A stretch of 64,000 bases of DNA from Pseudomonadota bacterium. Its GTDB lineage: Bacteria; Pseudomonadota; Alphaproteobacteria; Caulobacterales; Caulobacteraceae. The stretch lies in contig JAFECT010000003.1 in NCBI GenBank assembly GCA_018241995.1, positions 496,001 through 560,000 on the forward strand. The letters run 5' to 3'. Shown here piece after piece: positions 36,650 through 45,654 of this stretch. Positions within the stretch are counted from its first letter, which is position 1. Every line of letters starts with the position of its first letter. The notes beneath the pieces are model-generated. The model was given only the letters and a program-made list of their open reading frames with translations. It was not told the origin of the DNA and ran no database searches. The position numbers were made by a program, and so were the translations under genes.

Positions 36650-37240
36650 ATGTGCAACGACTATGGACACAAGGTCACCGTCGACGCCTACCGCGAAGCC
36701 TTCGGCGCGCTGAAGCTGCCGCTGCGTTTCCCGCGCGGCGCGCCGAACCTGGAGCCGCGTGAGGATATCCGGCCGACCGACCCCGCCCCGATCATACGCG
36801 CGGGCGAGGACGGCGAGGCGGAGTTCGCGACCCTGCGCTGGGGCTTTCCCTCGCCCAAGCCCAAGGGCCCGCCGGTGATCAACTTCCGCTCGGAGGGGCG
36901 ACGCTTCGACCGCGGCCGCTGCCTGGTGCCGGCCTCGCACTTCTTCGAGTTCACCGGCGACAAGTATCCCAAGACCAAATGGCGCTTCACGGTGAAGGAC
37001 CAGGACTGGTTCTGCATGGCCGGGCTGTGGCGCACGGCCGAGACGCGGGACGGGCCGCTGGAGGCCTTCACCATCCTGACCTGCGCCCCGGGCGAGGACC
37101 TGAAGCCCTATCACGACCGCCAGGTGGTGGTGCTGGAGCGGCGTCACTGGGCCGCCTGGCTCGATCCGACGCGCCCGGCCGAGCCTGACTTCAAGCCCGC
37201 GCCGGCCGGGACCTTCGCGGTCGAGAAGGTGGGGCGCTAG
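36650..37240 (+). CDS. SOS response-associated peptidase family (SRAP) protein
   Basis: A 196-aa YedK/HMCES-type protein. Cys2, exposed after Met removal, forms a thiazolidine cross-link with abasic sites in single-stranded DNA. Supporting residues: N78/R80 in 'INFRSEG', E100 in 'CLVPASHFFEF', H155 in 'PYHDRQVVV'. The consensus 'HxRMP' is 'HDRQVV' here, as in a subset of the family. It protects abasic DNA during replication. It follows astD by 4 nt, but a functional link is unlikely. It shares a CTAG stop with the convergent MFS gene. Confidence 0.93.
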   Translation: MCNDYGHKVTVDAYREAFGALKLPLRFPRGAPNLEPREDIRPTDPAPIIRAGEDGEAEFATLRWGFPSPKPKGPPVINFRSEGRRFDRGRCLVPASHFFEFTGDKYPKTKWRFTVKDQDWFCMAGLWRTAETRDGPLEAFTILTCAPGEDLKPYHDRQVVVLERRHWAAWLDPTRPAEPDFKPAPAGTFAVEKVGR

Positions 37241-38628
37241 GCCCGCTCCAGGTCGCGCTTCACGCTGCGCGCGGCCAGCAGGTAGTGCAGCCCGGCCCAG
37301 GCGTAGACCACCCCGGCCACCACCATGATCGCCCACTTCACCCCGTCGAAGTTGGATACGTGGCAGGCGCCCTTGAGCGCCGTGTCGGCGCTGGCCGCCA
37401 GGGCCTTGGGATCGCACAGGGTCTTGAACAGGCCGGCATGCAGGCCCGCGAAGTGCGCCTGGCTCTGGCGATCGGCCAAGTAGCCGACCAGGGCCGGGCC
37501 TATCCCCAAGCCGATCAGGTTGATCGGCAGGAACAGGATGGCGGTGGCCATGCCGCGCATGCGCGGCTCGACCAGGTTGTGCGTCACCGCGAACGTCGGG
37601 CCGAGGTAGAGGTACTGCAGGATCAAGGGCGCGATCACCAGGGTGGCCAGCTTGATCAGGTCGGTCTGCTGGAAGGCCCAGACATAGAGCGGCGCGGCGA
37701 TCAGGAAGCCGATGCCCGGGATCAGGGCGTAGGCGCGCACGCTGGCGCGGCCGGCCACGTCCGTGACCACCCCGCCCAGCACGATACCTAGCGCCGCGGC
37801 CAGGCCGCCGGCCACGCCATAGTCGAAGGCGGCGGTCTTGAGATCGAGGCCGAAGCCTCCAGCCAGCAGGAACTTCACCGCGAAGGCGGCGATGCCGTAG
37901 CCGGCCATGGAGGAGAGCGACGCGCCGAAGGCCAGGTGCCAGAACGACGGCGCGCGCAGGAGGCGGCCCGCCGTCTTGAACGGGGAAGGGCGTTCCCCCG
38001 CCGCGCCCGGGGCGTCGAAGCGGCCGCGCGGCGGCTCCTTCAAGGCGAACCGACAGACCAGGGCGATCAGGATGCCCGGCAGGCCCACCACCATGAAGGC
38101 CTGGCGCCAGCCGAAGGTCTGGGCGATCCAGCCCGCCACCACGGCGCCGAACAGCACGCCCAGCGGGATGCCGGTCGAATAGATCGCCAGCGCGGTGGAG
38201 CGGCTCTTGGGCGAATAGTAGTCGGAGATCATCGACTGGGCCGCCGGAGAGCAGCCCGCCTCGCCGAAGCCCACCCCCATGCGCAGCAAGAACAGCTGGT
38301 TGAAGTTCTGGGCATAGCCGCAGGCCGCGGTGAAGGCCGACCAGATTGCCAGAGACGCCACGATCACCGTGCTGCGCTTGGCCCGGTCCGCCAGCCAGCC
38401 GAAGCCCAGGCCCAGCACCGTGTAGAAGGCCGCGAAGGCGGTGCCGGTCAAAAGGCCCAGCTGCAAGTTGTCGAGATGCAGGTCCTTCTGGATCGACGGG
38501 CCCAGGATGTTCAGGATCGTGCGATCGATGAAGTTGGAGGTGTAGACCACCACCAGAATGACCAGGGCCCAGTGGCGATAGCCGCCGGACGGCGCGGCCG
38601 GCCTCACGCCAGACTGCTCTTGCGACAT
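37237..38628 (-). CDS. MFS transporter, spinster-like
   Basis: A 463-aa inner-membrane protein with 12 predicted helices. Features: 'VYTSNFIDRTILNILGPSIQKDLHL' in helix 1-2, motif A-like 'GWLADRAKRSTVI', and 'GFGEAGCSPAAQSMISDYY'. This N-terminus is typical of spinster-type MFS proteins that move lipids, sphingolipids or hydrophobic organics. A Cys-bearing periplasmic loop ('TALKGACHVSNFDGVKW') precedes the last helix. ATG 38628 is preferred over ATG 38634 because GGAGG at 38636-38640 is 7 nt upstream. Substrate unknown. Confidence 0.88.
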   Translation of the reverse strand: MSQEQSGVRPAAPSGGYRHWALVILVVVYTSNFIDRTILNILGPSIQKDLHLDNLQLGLLTGTAFAAFYTVLGLGFGWLADRAKRSTVIVASLAIWSAFTAACGYAQNFNQLFLLRMGVGFGEAGCSPAAQSMISDYYSPKSRSTALAIYSTGIPLGVLFGAVVAGWIAQTFGWRQAFMVVGLPGILIALVCRFALKEPPRGRFDAPGAAGERPSPFKTAGRLLRAPSFWHLAFGASLSSMAGYGIAAFAVKFLLAGGFGLDLKTAAFDYGVAGGLAAALGIVLGGVVTDVAGRASVRAYALIPGIGFLIAAPLYVWAFQQTDLIKLATLVIAPLILQYLYLGPTFAVTHNLVEPRMRGMATAILFLPINLIGLGIGPALVGYLADRQSQAHFAGLHAGLFKTLCDPKALAASADTALKGACHVSNFDGVKWAIMVVAGVVYAWAGLHYLLAARSVKRDLERA

Positions 38629-38634
38629 GCCCAT

Positions 38635-38968
38635 CCTCCCCGCCGCGCCTTTGCGGCGCGGTTCCCTGATCGCACGCCAGGGTCAGGACCCATAGCGGGA
38701 TCCAAATGGCGTTGTCGATGATTCAAGCCTTCGAAGAGGAGGACGGCGCCTTGTGACGACTGTCCTGGATCGCGGCGTCTTGCCCGTTATCCCCAACGCC
38801 CCCTACCGCAAGCGTCTGCACCCTTCGACATCGGAGCCTGCAAGCGCCGCAACTCATCAAACGCGCTTCTCCCGCCTCCGGGACGTCCGACACATCGCCC
38901 CCGCTGCGATAAACTCGCATGCGCCGCCGCCGTCTGCATTGCTCGTCTGGTGGTTATGAGCCTGGAGC
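38635..38968. other. Intergenic region between MFS and glycosyltransferase genes
   Basis: No gene is supported. Short open frames (such as one from 38753 to 38959) lack ribosome sites and recognisable sequence. A hairpin with 7-bp arms at 38643-38649 and 38655-38661 lies in the MFS leader; it lacks a T run. Nothing else stands out. Confidence 0.5.
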
Positions 38969-40030
38969 CTAGACCGCCGCGCGCAGCCCCGCCCAGGCCG
39001 AGCGGGCGCGTCCTTCGCAGGCGTCGTGCAGCAGATCCTCCAGCTGCTCGGCCCGGCGCTCGGCGGAGTGGTGAGCCACCACCTTGCGCCGCGCGGCGTC
39101 AGCCATGCGGCGGCGCTCTAGTTCGGGGGACCAGAACAGCAGCCTGACGACCTCGTCCGGCGTGCGCGCGGTCTGGATCTCGCGGCCTGGCGCGAACAGG
39201 GACGACAGGCCCGGCCAGGGCTCGGCGATCATCGCCGCCCCGCAGGCCGCTGCCTCGAACAGGCCCGCGCCCGGCGAGAAGCCCGCCTCGGCCCGATCGG
39301 GCCGCGCAGCGTTCAGGATGAAGCGGCAGGCGGCGTAGAAGGCGGGGCGGCTGGTTTCGGGAACCTCGCCCAGGCGTTCGATATTGGCGGGCCAGCGCTC
39401 GATGTCGCCATAGCCGGAACCTGCGATCACGAAGGTCCGTCGCGGCGCACGACGCGCGGGTTCGATCAGGAGGCGCTCGATCACCGCCTCGCGGTCGGCG
39501 TCATAGGCGCCGATGTAGCCCAGGTCCCATTTCAGCGGCCGCTGGCAGGGCTGGAAGGTCTCCGTATCGACCGAACGATAGAGGGTTCTTGCCGCGCGCG
39601 CCCGCACCCGTCGCTCCAACCGCCTCAGGATGGGCCCGCCCGTATCGGAGAGGTAGAGATCGTAGTCGTCCGCCCCCTCGTCGCTGGCCGGCCTGCCGCG
39701 CTCGATCTCCGCCAGGGTGGCGGGCGCATCTACGTCGTAGAAGACCTTGGCCCCGGTCGCGGTGCGCCGCGCCCAGCGCCCGACCACCGCGCCGTCATCC
39801 AGGCCGGAGGCCACCAGCACCGCGTCGGCGCCGGCCACCTCGGGCGCAAAGGATTTGAGTTCAAACAGATTCCGATAGGCCACGCGCTCGCAGCCCTCGG
39901 GCGGGCTTTGCTCGCTCAGGCCAGGCTCAAGCACCAGCACATCGTTGCCGCGCCCGGCGAAGGCTTCGAGCAGGGGCCGCCAGGTCGCATCGCGGGCCGC
40001 GGGCGGAGGAGCGAGCACGGCCAGCCTCAT
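38969..40030 (-). CDS. Glycosyltransferase, CgeB-like
   Basis: A 353-aa GT-B-fold protein. The N-terminal half starts 'MRLAVLAPPPAARDATWRPLLEAFAGRGNDVLVLEPG', typical of short GT-B enzymes, and the second half contains 'LGYIGAYDADREAVIERLL' and 'GFSPGAGLFEAAACGAAMIAE', the donor-binding Glu motif of CgeB/GT1-like transferases. The nucleotide-sugar donor and acceptor are unknown; CgeB homologs decorate spore or cell-surface polymers. No other polysaccharide genes adjoin. Confidence 0.8.
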   Translation of the reverse strand: MRLAVLAPPPAARDATWRPLLEAFAGRGNDVLVLEPGLSEQSPPEGCERVAYRNLFELKSFAPEVAGADAVLVASGLDDGAVVGRWARRTATGAKVFYDVDAPATLAEIERGRPASDEGADDYDLYLSDTGGPILRRLERRVRARAARTLYRSVDTETFQPCQRPLKWDLGYIGAYDADREAVIERLLIEPARRAPRRTFVIAGSGYGDIERWPANIERLGEVPETSRPAFYAACRFILNAARPDRAEAGFSPGAGLFEAAACGAAMIAEPWPGLSSLFAPGREIQTARTPDEVVRLLFWSPELERRRMADAARRKVVAHHSAERRAEQLEDLLHDACEGRARSAWAGLRAAV

Positions 40031-40235
40031 GCGGAGGCTCCGTCGCGAAGGCTCAGAAACAGGACGCCGGCACAGCGCATGCGCGGTCTCCTCGCGGGCG
40101 CGGAACGACGTCCAGCCCCCATCGGGCGCCGACCCAGCCGTCGGCGTCTACGCACATCAACACACGAGACGGCGCAGAGTTTCAACCTGCGGCGAGACGG
40201 CGCAGGCCGTTAAGCCTGAGGTGCAAGCGCAGCCG

Positions 40236-41921
40236 TCAGCGCTTCAGGTCGATGGTGATGACCGAGCTCTCGTCGAAACCGTAGCGCACGGTCTTGGCCT
40301 GCAGCGACTGGGCCGGGCCCACCACGACCGGCGTGGTATAGATGCGCCAGGGCTCGCCGTCCTTGGGCCGCCACAGGATGGTGGCGCCGGGCGTCATGGA
40401 GGCCAGCATCAGGCGACCGCCCTGCAGCAGGCTCGTGGGCTGCACCGCCATCGGCGTCTGCCCGCCCGGCTTATAGCTGTCCTTCAGGTCCTGGGTCGAA
40501 GCGGTGGACGTATCGGGCGCCGACGCCGCAAAGGCGTTCAGCACCTGGCTGAGCCGCGTAACGTCGCCGGAATGGCCTGCATCCTCGGCCAGATTGTGCT
40601 GCGCCTGCGGATCGGCCTTCAGATCGTAAAGCTCCGCCTCGGGGCGCTCGGACGCGTAGAGGCGCTGCTGGGCGGCGGTCAGCCTGCCGGCCTTGCGCGC
40701 CGCCTCGAACGCCGCGGTCATGGGTCCTGCGCGATCGAGCGACGCCTGGACCGTGGTGGGCGCAAGGTTCATGAGATAGAGCCAGCGGCCGTCGCGCACG
40801 GCGAACACCCGCTCATAGACGCCGTCGACCCGGTTCTGCACCGTGAATGCGAACTTGGCCGGATCGGCCGAAGTGGTCAGCCGGTCCTTGCCCTGCATCC
40901 AGGCCAGGGGCTGCAGATGCGCCAGCTTCAGCACCGACGGCGCGAGGTCCACGCCCGACACGAGGTCGCGCCGCACGGTTCCCTTGGCCTTACCGTCGGG
41001 AAAACGGACGATCAGCGGCACGTGCACGCCCCCGTCATAGACGGTGCGCTCGGCGCCCGGGCGGGCCGGACCGGTCTTGGCGGTGAAGATCACCACCGTG
41101 TTCTTCAGCACCCCGGCCTTGTCGAGGCGGGCGAGGACATGCCCCACCTCATCGTCGACGTGATGGATGCGGTCGTATTCGTTCTTGAGCGCCGCCCGCA
41201 CCTCGGGCGTGTCGGGCAGATTGGCCGGAACTGCGATCTTGCGCGCATCGGTGACCGGCTTGATGCGGCGTTCGGCGTCGGGGTCCTGCCGCCAGAACTG
41301 GAGCTTGTCCCAGAAGCTGCGCGGTTTGGGATCGCCGGCGGCGTCGGGCAGGGTCGACAGATCAATCACGCCCACGAAGGGCTGGCGGATATTGACGGTG
41401 GGCCAGCCGCCGCTGCGCATGTTCTGGGTCCACAGCGAATCCGGCGACCCGAACGGATCGACTCGCGCGCCCATGTGGAAGCTGTGATAGCCCGCCGCGC
41501 GCAGCAGCTCGGGATAGGCGCGCACCTCCGGCGGCGGGACGACGGTCCACTGCGGCTCGCCGGTCCACTCCTGCACCATGCCGATGGTGGAGGGATGCAT
41601 GCCGGTCAGCAGCGCCACCGTTTCGGCGTCCTCGCCGCCCGAGGCGGCATAGGCGTCGGTGAAGGTCACCCCCTCCCGGGCCAGGCGATCGATGTTGGGG
41701 GTCTGGGCGGCCTTGTCGCCATAGGCGCCGAGCGTAGTGGTGAGGTGGTCGACCTCGATGACGAGGATGTTGGGCCGGGACTCGGCGGCCGGGCGCGCCT
41801 CGATGGCGCCGTCGCCGGCCTTGCCCTTGCCGCAGGCGCTCAGCGTCAGGGCGGTCAGGGCCAACACGGCGCCCGCGCGGCGCCAGGGCTTCAGTCGAAG
41901 AGTCCCGAAATCGAACGGCAT
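40236..41921 (-). CDS. Degenerate sulfatase-like lipoprotein with chitobiase-type C-terminal domain
   Basis: A 561-aa protein, start ATG 41921, with lipobox 'LTLSAC' (Cys30). The sulfatase fold is clear from 'PNILVIEVDHLTTTLGAYGD', 'TPNIDRLAREGVTFTDAYA' and 'VALLTGMHPSTIGM', 'RTVYDGGVHVPLIVRFPDG'. But the catalytic C/S-x-P-x-R before 'LLTG' is replaced by 'GGEDAETVA' (about 95-103), and the metal-binding 'DHG' is 'KTG' (282-284); the first metal motif keeps only one Asp of DD. It should therefore not be an active formylglycine sulfatase. Residues ~500-561 ('TILWRPKDGEPWRIYTTPV') resemble a chitobiase C-terminal domain. Confidence 0.85.
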   Translation of the reverse strand: MPFDFGTLRLKPWRRAGAVLALTALTLSACGKGKAGDGAIEARPAAESRPNILVIEVDHLTTTLGAYGDKAAQTPNIDRLAREGVTFTDAYAASGGEDAETVALLTGMHPSTIGMVQEWTGEPQWTVVPPPEVRAYPELLRAAGYHSFHMGARVDPFGSPDSLWTQNMRSGGWPTVNIRQPFVGVIDLSTLPDAAGDPKPRSFWDKLQFWRQDPDAERRIKPVTDARKIAVPANLPDTPEVRAALKNEYDRIHHVDDEVGHVLARLDKAGVLKNTVVIFTAKTGPARPGAERTVYDGGVHVPLIVRFPDGKAKGTVRRDLVSGVDLAPSVLKLAHLQPLAWMQGKDRLTTSADPAKFAFTVQNRVDGVYERVFAVRDGRWLYLMNLAPTTVQASLDRAGPMTAAFEAARKAGRLTAAQQRLYASERPEAELYDLKADPQAQHNLAEDAGHSGDVTRLSQVLNAFAASAPDTSTASTQDLKDSYKPGGQTPMAVQPTSLLQGGRLMLASMTPGATILWRPKDGEPWRIYTTPVVVGPAQSLQAKTVRYGFDESSVITIDLKR

Positions 41922-42070
41922 ATCGTTAATTCCGCTTGCGGCCCCAAGGCCGCACCCCACCAGGTACAAATTTACTGCAGAGAACGGGCCATCGCGCGCG
42001 CGGCGATTTCATGGCGCGCCCTGTGCGCGGATCGTCGCGGCATAGTCGTTCGATGGACAAAGGTCGAGCT

Positions 42071-42547
42071 TTACCAGCGCTCCGCCCGTGCGGCCCTTAC
42101 GGCGTCTTCCAGCGCCTGCGCCACCTGCTCGCGCTCGCCGGGGCTGACCGCAGACGCCAGGGTCAGGCCCTTGCCCTTGCTGGAGAGGCGCAGGCGGCTG
42201 GCGTGGCGGCCGGGATGGTCGAGCTCGACGCGGGTGAAGGCCGGGGCCGAGGTCCACACGGTGTCGACCGCTCCGGGGCGCTCGCGCGTGACCTTGATCT
42301 CGTCGGCGGAGACCCGCACGCGCTCGGCCCGGTCGGTGGCGCGGAAGCTGAGCCAGAAGGCGATAGCCAGGCCGATCACGTCCAGCCCCAGGAAGGGCGG
42401 CACGAAGGCGCCGCCGATCAGCACGAAGAAGCTGGCGAACACCAGGTTCACGAAGGCCACTGGGATCATGATCAGCATCACGCCCTTGCGGCTCAGCGAG
42501 CGGCGGGCGCGAATGGTCATGTCGAGATAGAGCCGGGGGGTCTCCAT
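42071..42547 (-). CDS. DUF2244 membrane protein
   Basis: A 158-aa protein, start ATG 42547. Two membrane segments 'GVMLIMIPVAFVNLVFASFFVLIGGAFVPPFLGLDVIGLAIAFWLSF' are followed by a soluble beta-rich tail 'AERVRVSADEIKVTRERPG…'. This layout is typical of DUF2244 of alphaproteobacteria, which in many genomes sits divergent from nth, as here (67-bp gap). Function unknown; no catalytic motif visible. Confidence 0.85.
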   Translation of the reverse strand: METPRLYLDMTIRARRSLSRKGVMLIMIPVAFVNLVFASFFVLIGGAFVPPFLGLDVIGLAIAFWLSFRATDRAERVRVSADEIKVTRERPGAVDTVWTSAPAFTRVELDHPGRHASRLRLSSKGKGLTLASAVSPGEREQVAQALEDAVRAARAERW

Positions 42548-42613
42548 GGAGGCCTTTCTACGCCCTCGCCGACGGCTTGGCGAAGGGCGCGACGCAGGCC
42601 AAGGTCGCGCGCC

Positions 42614-43342
42614 ATGGCCCTCGTCTATCCGCCCGATCCCGACCGCGTTGAGGAGATCTTCCGCCGCTTCGAGAAGGCTGACCCGAACCCCCACACCGAG
42701 CTCGACTTCGCCAACCCCTTCACCCTGCTGGTGGCGGTGGCGCTGTCGGCCCAGGCCACCGACAAGCAGGTCAACAAGGCCACCGAGAAGCTGTTCGCCG
42801 TGGCCGACACCCCGGCCAAGATGGCCGCCTTGGGGGTCGAGGGTCTGACGCCCTACATCAGCTCCATCGGCCTCTACCGCAACAAGGCCAAGAACGTGAT
42901 CGCCCTGTCGCGCATCGTGCTGGAGCAGCACGGCGGCAAGGTCCCGCTGGAGCGCGCTGCGCTGCAGGCCTTGCCGGGGGTCGGCCGCAAAACGGCATCC
43001 GTGGTGCTGAACGAGTTGGGCATAGAACCCGCCATCGCGGTCGACACGCACGTGTTCCGCGTCTCGCACCGGCTGGGCCTTGCCAACGCCTCTACGCCCG
43101 ACAAGGTCGAGCAGCAGCTGTTCCGGGTCGTGCCCGAGCCCTGGCTGACCCGGGCCCACCACTGGCTGATCCTGCACGGCCGCTATGTCTGCACCGCCCA
43201 GCGGCCGAAGTGCGAGAGCTGCATGATCGCCGACCTGTGCCCTTCGCGCGGGCTGTTTGTCGGCGCCGCGGCCGGAAAGGCCAGCCCGGCCACGAAGCGC
43301 AAGGCCGCGAAGAAGGCGCGCGTCCCCAGGCGCAAGGACTAG
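42614..43342 (+). CDS. nth: Endonuclease III
   Basis: A 242-aa DNA glycosylase/AP lyase that removes oxidised pyrimidines. Features: helix-hairpin-helix 'LPGVGRKTASVVLNE' with catalytic K126, D144 in 'AVDTHVFRVS', and the [4Fe-4S] loop C193-x6-C200-x2-C203-x5-C209. N-terminal 'PDPDRVEEIFRRFEKADPNPHTELDFANPFTLLVA' is typical. The basic C-terminal tail (about 25 residues of Lys/Ala/Arg) is longer than in E. coli Nth. Start ATG 42614. Confidence 0.97.
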   Translation: MALVYPPDPDRVEEIFRRFEKADPNPHTELDFANPFTLLVAVALSAQATDKQVNKATEKLFAVADTPAKMAALGVEGLTPYISSIGLYRNKAKNVIALSRIVLEQHGGKVPLERAALQALPGVGRKTASVVLNELGIEPAIAVDTHVFRVSHRLGLANASTPDKVEQQLFRVVPEPWLTRAHHWLILHGRYVCTAQRPKCESCMIADLCPSRGLFVGAAAGKASPATKRKAAKKARVPRRKD

Positions 43343-43478
43343 AACTACCTCGGCCGAACGCGCCACAGACAAATTCATAGAACGTCCAATTACGCCGGTC
43401 GCAGACGGGTTGATCCCACCGCCATGGGGGGCTAGTCGCGGCGTCCTGAACTCTTTCTCAAACAAGGACGCGCGCGTG

Positions 43479-44126
43479 ATGGAACTGGTGATCGGCGACA
43501 AGAACCTGTCTTCCTGGTCGCTCCGGCCGTGGCTGGTGATGAAGCGCACCGGGGCGCCGTTCACCGAGACCGTCGTGCGGCTCGACCAGCCTGGCACCAC
43601 CGCCGAGATCCTGAGGCATTCGCCGACCGGCCAGGTGCCGGCCCTCCACTTCGACGGCGGCGAGGCGATCTGGGATTCCATGGCGATCTCGGTGCTGCTG
43701 GCCGAGCGCTTCCCGGAGGCAGGCATGTGGCCCGCCGATCCGATCGCGCGCGCCTACGCCCGCGCGGCGGCCTGCGAGATGCACTCCGGCTTCGCCAGCC
43801 TGCGCGGCGAGTGCCCGATGAACCTGAAGCGCCGGGTGAAGGTCGAGGTCTCCGAGGCCACCCAGAAGAACCTGCGCCGGCTGGTGGAGCTGTTCACCGC
43901 CATGCGCGCCCGCTTCGGCGCGGGCGGGCCCTATCTGTTCGGCCAGTGGTCGGTCGCCGACGCGTTCTACACCCCGGTCGCCACCCGCATCCGCAGCTAT
44001 GGCCTGGTGCTCTCCGACTACGGCGACACGGGCGTGGCGGGCGAATACGTCTCGGCCCTGCTGCAGCATCCGGACTTCCTGGAGTGGGAGGCCGCGGCCC
44101 TGGCCGATCCGCTGGCGCGAGACTGA
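43479..44126 (+). CDS. Glutathione S-transferase family protein
   Basis: A 215-aa protein with an N-terminal thioredoxin-like domain ('MELVIGDKNLSSWSLRPWLVMKRTGAPF', 'SPTGQVPALHFDG' with the cis-Pro, 'IWDSMAISVLLAERFP' with the glutathione-contacting Glu/Asp-Ser pair) and an all-helical C-terminal domain ending in 'GPYLFGQWSVADAFYTPVATRI'. ATG 43479 is supported by AAGGA at 43464-43468. Enzymes of this kind conjugate glutathione to electrophiles or reduce peroxides; the substrate is not determinable. It follows nth by 136 bp. Confidence 0.9.
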   Translation: MELVIGDKNLSSWSLRPWLVMKRTGAPFTETVVRLDQPGTTAEILRHSPTGQVPALHFDGGEAIWDSMAISVLLAERFPEAGMWPADPIARAYARAAACEMHSGFASLRGECPMNLKRRVKVEVSEATQKNLRRLVELFTAMRARFGAGGPYLFGQWSVADAFYTPVATRIRSYGLVLSDYGDTGVAGEYVSALLQHPDFLEWEAAALADPLARD

Positions 44127-44246
44127 GGGGGGGCGGAGATATCCGGCTGAAAGTCGGCTGCAGCATAAGTTATCGTGAAGCTCTTTGAAGCATTCTTTCG
44201 GAGCTTGGCGTTAGCGGCAAAGTCGTCACCGAGGGCGCTGACCCGG

Positions 44247-44271
44247 GGAACGTGTGTCTTCGCCACGCGTT
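44247..44271 (+). promoter_or_regulatory. EcfG-type general stress promoter of the DUF4142 gene
   Basis: GGAAC (44247-44251), 16-nt spacer, CGTT (44268-44271) is an exact match to the alphaproteobacterial general-stress sigma (EcfG/SigT) consensus GGAAC-N16/17-CGTT. Transcription would begin about 44278, some 42 nt before ATG 44320. Confidence 0.7.
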
Positions 44272-44319
44272 GCCTGGACCCGATGCCAGTTTGCATCCGG
44301 CACGCCCTTGGAGACTGTC

Positions 44320-45582
44320 ATGTTGCGCCGAGCTTTGCTTTCCAGCGTCGCCGTGATCGCGCTTGCGACCATGCCGTTCGCGACCAGAACCTTCGCCCAG
44401 CCCGTCGATCCGCCCCAGCCGCCGCCCCAGACCAACCAGGGCGCCCACTCGTCCTTCTTCGACGACAAGATGCACGGCGAGCCGTTCGGCGGCGAACTGG
44501 TCAACATGGGCGCGCCGCCCCGGACCGCGGTCCCCCAGCCCTACACCACCGGCGACACAGCCATGGACGATACGCTCGGCACGCCCACCGACACGTCCAT
44601 GACGCCGGTGGATAGCCAGGGCTACTATATCGAGACCATGCCGGGCTACGCGCAGCCCGCGCCGGTGAATACGCCCGCGGCCGAAGCCGATATCGGCCCT
44701 GCGGCCGCCGCGACGGTGGTCGTGGTGCCGTCCAGCCGCGCCCTCAGCCCGGCCGAATATGTGCGCGAAGCTTCCGCCGGCGACCTCTATGAAATCCAGG
44801 CGGGGCAGCTGGCGCTACAGCGCAGCCAGTCGCCCGAGGTGCGCGCCGTCGCCCAGGCGATGATCGACCAGCACACGCAATCGACCGCCCTGATCACCCA
44901 GGCGGCCGCCCAGCAAGGCCTGACGCCGGTGTCCGAGCTGCCGGCGCCGAAGCAGGCCATGCTAGAGCGCCTGCGCGACGCGCCGGACGACCAGTTCGAC
45001 CGGCTCTACACCGACCAGCAGGTCGCCGCGCACATGAACGCGGCCGCCCTGCACGAGGGCTTCGCCCAGAACGGCTCCGGCGCCTTGCAGCAGGCGGCGA
45101 TCCAGGTCCAGCCGACCGTGCAGACCCACCTCGACCACGTCTACGCCATGAGCGACGTCCCGGTCAGCCTGGCGGCCGGCAAGTCGGCGGAGGACACCCA
45201 GCTGGCGTCGGCGGAAAGCCGGCGGACCTTCCGCGGCTATCACGTGGTCGGCCCGACCCGCCGCGAGGCCCCCGGCGCGATGGACTCGACCGCCACCTCG
45301 AACGGCGGCGGGGCTTCTGACCTGGCCTATGGCGGCAGCGCCGCTTCGCGCACGAGCAGCGGCGGGACCATGACCGGCAACGCGACTGCCGATCTCGGCC
45401 GCACCACCGCCAGCACCACGGCGGCGCCGGACGTGCCTGACTCCACCGGCCAGGTGGGCCGTAACGCCGGCATGACCGACCCGAACGGGACCATGAGTTC
45501 GACCCCCTCGGCCAACCCGACCGCAGCCACGACGCCCACGGCGCCCACACCCGGCGCGCCGGTCCCGGTCACGCCGAAGTAG
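44320..45582 (+). CDS. Exported DUF4142 (ferritin-like) stress protein
   Basis: A 420-aa protein with signal peptide ('LLSSVAVIALATMPFATRTFA'). The central ~135 residues form a DUF4142 helical domain: 'LSPAEYVREASAGDLYEIQAGQLALQRSQSPEVRAVAQAMIDQHTQST…', with histidines spaced as in this family. It is flanked by a Pro/Thr-rich N-terminal linker and a 120-residue low-complexity Thr/Ser/Gly/Ala-rich tail. DUF4142 proteins are often general-stress-regulated envelope proteins. GGAG at 44310-44313 sets the start. An EcfG promoter lies 49-73 bp upstream. Confidence 0.82.
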   Translation: MLRRALLSSVAVIALATMPFATRTFAQPVDPPQPPPQTNQGAHSSFFDDKMHGEPFGGELVNMGAPPRTAVPQPYTTGDTAMDDTLGTPTDTSMTPVDSQGYYIETMPGYAQPAPVNTPAAEADIGPAAAATVVVVPSSRALSPAEYVREASAGDLYEIQAGQLALQRSQSPEVRAVAQAMIDQHTQSTALITQAAAQQGLTPVSELPAPKQAMLERLRDAPDDQFDRLYTDQQVAAHMNAAALHEGFAQNGSGALQQAAIQVQPTVQTHLDHVYAMSDVPVSLAAGKSAEDTQLASAESRRTFRGYHVVGPTRREAPGAMDSTATSNGGGASDLAYGGSAASRTSSGGTMTGNATADLGRTTASTTAAPDVPDSTGQVGRNAGMTDPNGTMSSTPSANPTAATTPTAPTPGAPVPVTPK

Positions 45583-45598
45583 GGCTCCAGACGCACTG

Positions 45599-45629
45599 CG
45601 GGCGGCGAAGCGCAGAGCCTCGCCGCCCG
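45599..45629. terminator. Hairpin between convergent DUF4142 and VOC genes
   Basis: A 10-bp perfect stem (45599-45608 with 45620-45629) and an 11-nt loop; only a weak T tract follows on the plus strand. Its position between convergent genes suggests termination. Confidence 0.5.
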
Positions 45630-45654
45630 TTCCTGCGTGCCTCGGGGAGAAGTT

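Noticed and set aside
38753-38959. 68-codon open frame between the MFS and glycosyltransferase genes
   Set aside because: It has a GTG start without a ribosome site, low-complexity composition and no recognisable sequence.
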